A stretch of 9,465 bases of DNA from Clostridia bacterium. Its GTDB lineage: Bacteria > Bacillota_A > Clostridia > Christensenellales > CAG-138. A program made the position numbers and the translations under genes. The stretch covers positions 1 to 9,465 of the forward strand of contig JAFUDD010000010.1 in assembly GCA_017459315.1 (NCBI GenBank), in the 5' to 3' direction. The notes beneath the pieces were generated by a model. It was given only the letters and a program-made list of their open reading frames with translations. It was not told where the DNA came from and ran no database searches. This document shows positions 4,235 to 9,465 of the stretch, one piece after another (position 1 is the stretch's first letter; each line of letters begins with the position of its first letter).

Positions 4235-6430
4235 TTAAATTCTGTATACCTCGATGACCTCCGGCAGCTTTCTCAGGTTCGCCATGATCATCTTGAGCTG
4301 CTCGGTGCCGGTGACCGTGAAGGTCATATCCATGTTCGCGTCGCCGTCGTCGGTCGAGCGCGAAACGAGGTTCGTCATGTTCACGTTGAGGCTCGTCAGC
4401 ACCTTCGAGACCTCCATCAGCGAGCCGGCCTTGTCGATCACGACCACGCGGATCGTGGCCGAGAACGTGGACTTCTCCTCCGCCGCCCATTCGACCTCGA
4501 TGATGCGATCCTTGTCCCTGAGGAGGTTCTGCGCGTTTTTGCAATCCGCCCGGTGCACCGAAACGCCTCTGCCGCGCGTGATATAGCCCACGATGGGGTC
4601 GCCGGGAAGCGGATTGCAGCAGTTCGCAAAGAACACCGACATGCCCGGATCGCCGTAAATATAGATGCCGTTGCGCGCCACGCGCTTTTGCGGCTTCTGC
4701 GTCTCCTTGCCGGCCTCTTCCAACTTGCGGTTCATTTCCGCAAGGCGCTCGTCCTTGCGCTGCATTTCCATCAAACGGTGCAGCACCTGTCCCGCCGAAA
4801 CGCCGCCGAACCCGATTGTGGCGTAGAGATCGTCCACCGACATGATCGTCAGCCGCTTCAGAACCTCGTTCACATACTCCGGCTTCATCAGGACGGACAG
4901 CGTCTGCCCGTGGCGCTTGGCGGTTTCCTCCAGCATCTCGCGCCCGCGCTGCATGTTTTCGTCGCGGTTCTCGCGCTTGAACCATTGCCGGATCTTGTTC
5001 TTGGCCGACTGGGTCTTGACGATGGACAGCCAGTCCCGCCGCGGCCCGACCTGCGCGTTCGAGGTGATGATCTCGACCACGTCGTTCGTTTTCAGCTTGT
5101 AATCGAGCCGCACCATATTGCCGTTCACGCGCGCGTGCTGACAATGGTGACCGACGTTCGTGTGGATGCGGTAGGCAAAATCGAGCGGCGTGGAGCCCAC
5201 CGGCAGGTCGATGATCTCGCCGCGCGGCGTCAGCACAAAGACGTATTCGCCGAGGAAGTCCTTTAGGACGTTTTCGACAAACTCCTTGGAATCCTCGGTC
5301 GTTTCGTCGGCCTCGATGATCTGCTTGATCAGAGAGGTCTTCTGGTCAAGCTCGGTCATGACCTTCTTGTCGTCCTTGTACATCCAATGCGCCGCGATGC
5401 CGTATTCGGCGGTTTCGTGCATCTCATGCGTGCGGATCTGGATTTCAAACGGAATCCCGTTTTCGTTCATGACCGTCGTATGCAGCGAACGGTACATGTT
5501 CGGCTTCGGCATGGCAATATAGTCCTTGAACCGACCCGGCAGCGGCTTCCATGTCGCATGGACGACACCGAGCGCCGCATAGCAGTCGTTGACCGTATCG
5601 ACGATAATGCGAATGGCGATCAGGTCATACAGCTCGTTCAGCTTATAGTTGTTCCGTTGCATTTTGCGGTAGGTCGAATACAGATGCTTCGGGCGTCCCG
5701 ATATGTCGCCCTTGATGTTTGCCTCCTTCAGCAGCGTAACCATCTGCTGCATCGCGGATTCGAGCGCCTCCATGCGCTCATGCTGCTGCTCGTCCACCTC
5801 CGCGCGCAGCTTTTCGTATTCCTCCGGCATCAGATAGCGGAAGGACAAATCCTCCAGCTCGGAACGGATCACGCCCATGCCGAAGCGGTCGGCGAGCGGC
5901 GCATAGACCTCCAAGGTTTCCTTGGCCTTTCGCGCCTGCTTTTCGGGCGTACAGTAGGCCAGCGTGCGCATATTGTGCAGCCGGTCGGCGAGCTTGATAA
6001 TGACGACGCGGACATCCTCCGCGATCGAAAGGAACAGCTTGCGCAGGTTCTCGGTCTGCTCCTGCTTTTTGGTGATATAGGTCTGATTGCCGCTCTTGGT
6101 CAGCTTGGTTACGCCGTCCACGAGCTTCGCCACCTCGGCGCCGAACATCCGCGCGATATCCTCGGACATGATATTGTCGCCGTCCTCGACCGTATCGTGC
6201 AGCACGCCCGCAATCACGGTCGGCGCATCCATGCCCATCTCCAGAAGGTACGTCGAAACGGTCAGCGGGTGCGTGACATACGGCCCACCGGCGTCGCGCC
6301 GCTGGTTGCAATGCACGCGCTCGGCAAACTCTATCGCCTCGCGCATCTTTTCGCCCTGCTCGATCCCGAACTTCTTTCGGAAATCGGCCAGCAGCTTTTC
6401 CTGTAATTCCGTTACGCCGTAATCTTCCAT
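4235..6430 (-). CDS. rel: Bifunctional (p)ppGpp synthetase/hydrolase Rel (RelA/SpoT family)
   Basis: This 731-residue long RSH protein both makes (p)ppGpp from ATP and GDP/GTP and hydrolyses it, controlling the stringent response at the ribosome. The N-terminal HD hydrolase domain has H40, THP (53-55), LHDTVED (77-83) and LADRLHNMRTL (147-157). The synthetase domain (about 240-350) has SGRPKHLYS, RFKDYIAMPKPN (300-311), YRSLHTTV and EIQIRTHEMHETAEYGIAAHW. The RFKD (RxKD) motif is the form seen in bifunctional enzymes, as opposed to ExDD of RelA. A TGS domain follows (about 397-457), then a Cys-containing region (CC at 604-605, RADC at 627-630) and a C-terminal ACT domain (about 658-731). The ATG at 6430 has a GAGGA site five bases upstream; an in-frame TTG at 6448 has none. 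It begins 24 bases after recJ. The usual apt gene between recJ and rel is absent. Confidence 0.97.
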   Translation of the reverse strand: MEDYGVTELQEKLLADFRKKFGIEQGEKMREAIEFAERVHCNQRRDAGGPYVTHPLTVSTYLLEMGMDAPTVIAGVLHDTVEDGDNIMSEDIARMFGAEVAKLVDGVTKLTKSGNQTYITKKQEQTENLRKLFLSIAEDVRVVIIKLADRLHNMRTLAYCTPEKQARKAKETLEVYAPLADRFGMGVIRSELEDLSFRYLMPEEYEKLRAEVDEQQHERMEALESAMQQMVTLLKEANIKGDISGRPKHLYSTYRKMQRNNYKLNELYDLIAIRIIVDTVNDCYAALGVVHATWKPLPGRFKDYIAMPKPNMYRSLHTTVMNENGIPFEIQIRTHEMHETAEYGIAAHWMYKDDKKVMTELDQKTSLIKQIIEADETTEDSKEFVENVLKDFLGEYVFVLTPRGEIIDLPVGSTPLDFAYRIHTNVGHHCQHARVNGNMVRLDYKLKTNDVVEIITSNAQVGPRRDWLSIVKTQSAKNKIRQWFKRENRDENMQRGREMLEETAKRHGQTLSVLMKPEYVNEVLKRLTIMSVDDLYATIGFGGVSAGQVLHRLMEMQRKDERLAEMNRKLEEAGKETQKPQKRVARNGIYIYGDPGMSVFFANCCNPLPGDPIVGYITRGRGVSVHRADCKNAQNLLRDKDRIIEVEWAAEEKSTFSATIRVVVIDKAGSLMEVSKVLTSLNVNMTNLVSRSTDDGDANMDMTFTVTGTEQLKMIMANLRKLPEVIEVYRI

Positions 6431-6454
6431 ACCGTTCCTCACCGCCAATGGGTT

Positions 6455-8428
6455 TTATCGAGCACGGAGCGCGGTATACAGCCGCGTCCCCGTGATTTGC
6501 TTCTTCTCCGTCACATGCTGTTCAAAGAACCTTCCGCCCGCCGCCGCCGTAACGCCCGCTTCATACAGCACCAGCATCGTCAGCAGCTCCGCTTCGTCAA
6601 GATCCTCCATCCACAGACCGGTTTTCAGCTGCGCCCGCCGCCGGATAAAGACGCCGCGCATCTCGTTTTCGTCCGGATGCAGCGACGCCGCCTGCGCCGT
6701 GCGCAGCGCGTTCGCCTGGTTCGGCTCGCGCAAAAACGCCCCCGCCGCCCGAAGAAGCGGCTCCGGCACGCTCGCCCGGATCGCAGCAAGATACCCGTTC
6801 ACGCTCGTCGTATCGCGGAACGTGTTCCGCTTCAGCGTACAAAGCGCCTCGACGTTTTCCGCATCCTTCAATCCCGCATACCTGTCGCCCATCCGGAACC
6901 CGACAAGCCGCAGCTTATCCGTCTCCTGCCGCAGCGTCGCCGAAAGGTGCGCATTCTCGCGCCCCATCGTGGAAAGTTCGCAAAGCGTTCCGGTCACGCG
7001 GAACACCGGCTCGCGGTTGCCCTCCCCAAACGGTGCGAGCATTTCCAGCTCCCGGCAAAAATCAACGGTGCAGTCCGCAAGGGAGAGCGTATCCTCGTAT
7101 TCGATCGCCTCGCGCTCCGGCCCATCCGGAAAGCGCGCGGCTAAATCCTTCAGCAGCGCCCGGCGGCAGGCGTCGAAGTTCTCCGCCTTCATCGCCGCGC
7201 CCGCAGCCTGCGTGTGCCCGCCGAACCGTGTGAAAAACGCGCCGTGTGCCGACAGCAGGCCAAAGAGGTCGATCATCGGCACGCTGCGCCCGGAGCCGAC
7301 GAGCTCGTCGCCCATCTTCGTAAACAGCAGCACCGGACAGCCGTACTGCTCCAGTATGCGCGACGCGACAATCCCGATCACGCCGGGGTTCCAGTCCTCG
7401 CCGCGCAGCATCAGCAACAGATGCTCGGCGCTCGGGTCGATCTGACGCTCGGCTTCGGTCAAGATTCGCTGCTCCTCGCTCTTGCGCGCGGCGTTGGCCG
7501 CGTCCAGCTCGGCGGCGTAATGCAGCCGCGTCGGTTCATCGCCGGCAATCAGCAGCTCCACCGCCCGGCGCGCGTCACCCATGCGTCCGGCGGCGTTGAT
7601 CCGCGGCGCGAGCAGAAAGGCAAGCGAGGTCGCGTCGAGAGTCCGATCTCCCGCACCCGCCGCGTCGAGCAGCGCGCAAAGCCCGCGCTCCCGCCGGATC
7701 AGCGGTACGCCCCGCGCCACGATCGCACGGTTAAAGCCGGTCAGGGGCATCACATCCGCCACGGTCGCCAAAGCCGCTATCGGCAAAAAGCGTTCCTCCG
7801 GAAAGCCTAATTTTTCGGCAAGCAGCATGGCGACCACGCCGCCGCAGACCGAGGCGATCCGTTCGTCCTGTCCGGGACGCGTCGCGCACACGACCGCGTA
7901 GGCGTTCGGCAGCGTTTCGTGGCAGCGGTGATGGTCGGTCACGATGACCTCCATCCCGAGTGCGTTCGCAAGGTCGATCTCCGCATGCGCCGAAATGCCG
8001 TTATCGACGGTGACTAAAAGCTGCACGCCGCTTTCGGCGAGCTTTCGCACGCTGTCCTCGTGCATGCCGTAGCCCTCGCCCGCGCGAAGCGGGATGTAAT
8101 AGGACACGTCTGCGCCGAGCAGCGCGAGCGCGCGATAGAGGATCGTCGTTGCGCATACACCGTCCACGTCATAGTCGCCGTAGATGCAGATGCGTTTCCG
8201 TTCCCGGATCGACCGGAGAAGCTTTTGCGCCGCCCTGTCCATATCCAGCAGCAGATCTGGCGAGGGCAGCGGCTGCCGGTCGGGATGCAGAAACGTATCG
8301 GCATCGGAAGCATTCCGGCACCCGCGCCGTGCCAAAAGGCGCAAAAACGGCTCGGAAAAATCGCACTCCCTGCGGAGCGTCTCCATTGCCGCCTCGTCCG
8401 GCTCGGTTGTTCGCTGCTTCCAGTCCAT
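6455..8428 (-). CDS. recJ: Single-stranded-DNA-specific exonuclease RecJ
   Basis: This 657-residue protein is a DHH-superfamily 5'-to-3' single-strand exonuclease acting in recombination, mismatch and base excision repair. Catalytic motifs appear in order: GDYDVDG (84-90), VDNGIS (141-146), TDHH (164-167), ATVADVMPL (221-229) and APRINAAGRM (274-283). The DHHA1 part follows, with SGRS (379-382) and GGHTQAAG (403-410), then an OB-fold region from about 444 with the APFGEGN linker (465-471), and a C-terminal domain of about 110 residues of the sort often found in Firmicutes RecJ. No key residue is missing. The ATG at 8428 has an AAAGGAT site upstream; the in-frame ATG at 8467 lies inside a strong hairpin and is rejected. 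I see no clear promoter directly upstream, so recJ may rely on read-through from ackA or on a weak promoter. It heads the recJ-rel-dtd-MBL-hemZ series. Confidence 0.96.
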   Translation of the reverse strand: MDWKQRTTEPDEAAMETLRRECDFSEPFLRLLARRGCRNASDADTFLHPDRQPLPSPDLLLDMDRAAQKLLRSIRERKRICIYGDYDVDGVCATTILYRALALLGADVSYYIPLRAGEGYGMHEDSVRKLAESGVQLLVTVDNGISAHAEIDLANALGMEVIVTDHHRCHETLPNAYAVVCATRPGQDERIASVCGGVVAMLLAEKLGFPEERFLPIAALATVADVMPLTGFNRAIVARGVPLIRRERGLCALLDAAGAGDRTLDATSLAFLLAPRINAAGRMGDARRAVELLIAGDEPTRLHYAAELDAANAARKSEEQRILTEAERQIDPSAEHLLLMLRGEDWNPGVIGIVASRILEQYGCPVLLFTKMGDELVGSGRSVPMIDLFGLLSAHGAFFTRFGGHTQAAGAAMKAENFDACRRALLKDLAARFPDGPEREAIEYEDTLSLADCTVDFCRELEMLAPFGEGNREPVFRVTGTLCELSTMGRENAHLSATLRQETDKLRLVGFRMGDRYAGLKDAENVEALCTLKRNTFRDTTSVNGYLAAIRASVPEPLLRAAGAFLREPNQANALRTAQAASLHPDENEMRGVFIRRRAQLKTGLWMEDLDEAELLTMLVLYEAGVTAAAGGRFFEQHVTEKKQITGTRLYTALRAR

Positions 8429-8454
8429 GGTGTGATCCTTTTCTAAAAGCGACC

Positions 8455-8486
8455 GCAAGAACCCCACGGCAAAATGGGGTTCTTGC
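8455..8486 (-). terminator. Strong hairpin after ackA, terminator-like or attenuator-like
   Basis: GCAAGAACCCCA (8455-8466) and TGGGGTTCTTGC (8475-8486) form a perfect 12-bp stem around an 8-base loop, starting 16 bases after the ackA stop. On the minus strand the U-run is displaced: GGUCGC comes before UUUU, so termination may be incomplete and allow read-through into recJ, whose start is 26 bases downstream. The stem has no U-tract on the plus strand. Confidence 0.55.
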
Positions 8487-8502
8487 AGGGTTGCTGTATT
8501 CT

Positions 8503-9465
8503 TTACAGGGCGATGGCGGCGGTGTCGCGGGCAATCGCCAGCTCTTCGTTGGTCGGCAGCACCATGACCTTGATCTTGCTCTCCGGCTTGGAAAGGACGA
8601 TCTCCTCGCCGCGCGGAGCGGTCGCGTTCTTTTCAAAGTCGAAGTCGATGCCGAGGTAATCCATGTCCTGCATGATCAGCGCGCGCATCTTGGCGTCGTT
8701 TTCGCCGACGCCCGCCGTGAACACGATGCAGTCCGCACCGTTCATTTCGGCGAGGTAGGAGCCGATATACCGCTTGACGCCGAGCGCGAACATGTCGAGC
8801 GCCAGACCCGCGCGCTCGTTGCCCGCTTCCTTGGCCGCCCACAGATCGCGGAAGTCGCTCGAAACGCCGGAAATGCCGAGCATGCCGCTCTTCTTGTTCA
8901 TCAGCGTATCGACTTCCTTGATCGAAAGGTGCATCTTATCCATGAGGAACGGCACGATCGCCGGGTCGATGCTGCCGCAGCGCGTACCCATCGGCAGACC
9001 CTCCAAAGGCGTGAGGCCCATCGAAGTATCGACGCACTTGCCGCCCTTGGAGCAGCTCACGGAGGAGCCGTTGCCGAGGTGGCAGGTGATAATCTTCACG
9101 TCGGGATCGCCGGTTCTATTAAGACGCTTGATCGCTTCGCCGGTCACGAACATGTGGGACGTGCCGTGGAAGCCGTAGCGGCGCACGGAGTGCTCGGTAT
9201 AAACCTCATACGGCAGGGCGTACTGGAACGTCTTTTGCGCCATGCTCATGCCCCAGGCCGTATCGAATACCGCGACCTGCGGCGTATTCGGCATGGCAGC
9301 GCGGCACGCGTTGATGCCCATGAGGTTGGCGGGATTGTGCAGCGGGCCGAGCGGAATGACTTCTTCGATGGCGGCGATGCATTCGTCGAGGGTGACGGTC
9401 AGCGGATCCGCCTTCTTCGGCAGGGAGTAATTCTTGTCCCCGAATTTCAGGTACGGCCCGAAGCG
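8503..9465 (-). CDS. ackA: Acetate kinase, 3' part (5' end beyond the window)
   Basis: The visible 320 residues are the C-terminal four-fifths of acetate kinase, which makes ATP and acetate from acetyl phosphate and ADP in fermentation. Reading continues open to the right edge, so about 80 N-terminal residues are missing compared with the usual 400. Fragment positions of key motifs: PLHNP (41-45; His43 corresponds to His123 of the Methanosarcina enzyme), FDTAW (67-71; Asp68 to Asp148), RYGFHGTSH (96-104; His100 to His180), HLGNGSS (129-135), GTRCGSIDP (160-168, with the conserved Arg), FTAGVGEN and PTNEELAIARDT at the C-terminus. These put it in the ASKHA (sugar kinase/actin) fold. The block after Asp68 reads TAWGMSMAQ rather than the common TAFHQTMP, a variation near the active site. 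An upstream pta gene would be typical but is not visible. The internal ATG at 9321 is not the start. Confidence 0.97.
   Translation of the reverse strand, partial: RFGPYLKFGDKNYSLPKKADPLTVTLDECIAAIEEVIPLGPLHNPANLMGINACRAAMPNTPQVAVFDTAWGMSMAQKTFQYALPYEVYTEHSVRRYGFHGTSHMFVTGEAIKRLNRTGDPDVKIITCHLGNGSSVSCSKGGKCVDTSMGLTPLEGLPMGTRCGSIDPAIVPFLMDKMHLSIKEVDTLMNKKSGMLGISGVSSDFRDLWAAKEAGNERAGLALDMFALGVKRYIGSYLAEMNGADCIVFTAGVGENDAKMRALIMQDMDYLGIDFDFEKNATAPRGEEIVLSKPESKIKVMVLPTNEELAIARDTAAIAL

Noticed and set aside
4076..5266. 396-codon plus-strand frame
   Set aside because: It lies antisense to rel and dtd, with His/Arg/Leu-rich composition typical of the complement of GC-rich genes, and has no domain signature.
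5387..6406. 339-codon plus-strand frame
   Set aside because: Antisense to the well-supported rel gene; no motif or ribosome binding site, and composition fits shadow coding.
6492..7445. 317-codon plus-strand frame
   Set aside because: Antisense to recJ, Ser/Arg-rich and without domain signatures.
8429..8467. RecJ start at 8467
   Set aside because: That ATG lies in the loop of the post-ackA hairpin and has no ribosome binding site. The ATG at 8428 has an AAAGGAT site.

Overview
The window looks like chromosomal housekeeping DNA from a GC-rich, Gram-positive, low-oxygen member of the class Clostridia (Bacillota), possibly an Oscillospirales- or Christensenellales-like gut bacterium. The evidence is a HemZ-type radical SAM protein, which is essentially a Firmicutes family; the gene order recJ - rel - dtd - MBL-fold hydrolase - hemZ, a variant of the Clostridia/Bacilli cluster recJ-apt-rel-dtd-(hemZ)-hisS-aspS; a bifunctional Bacillus-type Rel; a lipoprotein with a long Pro/Thr linker; and acetate kinase. 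The taxonomic placement is inference. I see no mobile element, CRISPR array, tRNA or rRNA.

Layout from left to right. Positions 1-261 hold no convincing gene. This stretch is dense in secondary structure: a leftward promoter-like site (6-34), a long imperfect hairpin (61-118), a second hairpin (137-165), a rightward promoter-like site (150-178) and two rightward terminator-like hairpins (192-215, 227-252). Then come ybaK (262-738, minus) and a lipoprotein gene (864-1601, plus), which diverge from a short region with two well-formed sigma-A-type promoters. A terminator working in both directions (1616-1645) separates the lipoprotein gene from the converging cluster.

Positions 1665-8428 are one leftward gene series: recJ (8428-6455), rel (6430-4235), dtd (4188-3742), an MBL-fold hydrolase (3742-3101) and hemZ (3113-1665). 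The last two junctions overlap, so translation is probably coupled. The 3' part of ackA (from the right edge to 8503, minus) lies upstream of recJ, with a 12-bp perfect hairpin between them.

Together the genes cover DNA repair and recombination (RecJ), the (p)ppGpp stringent response (Rel), tRNA proofreading in trans (Dtd for D-aminoacyl-tRNA, YbaK for mischarged tRNA), a thioester- or glyoxalase-II-like hydrolase, a coproporphyrinogen-dehydrogenase-like radical SAM enzyme, and acetate/ATP metabolism. The proteins are recognisable and mostly canonical. The least explained parts are the structured non-coding segment at 1-252 and the C-terminal domain of the lipoprotein. I found no convincing new multi-gene system.
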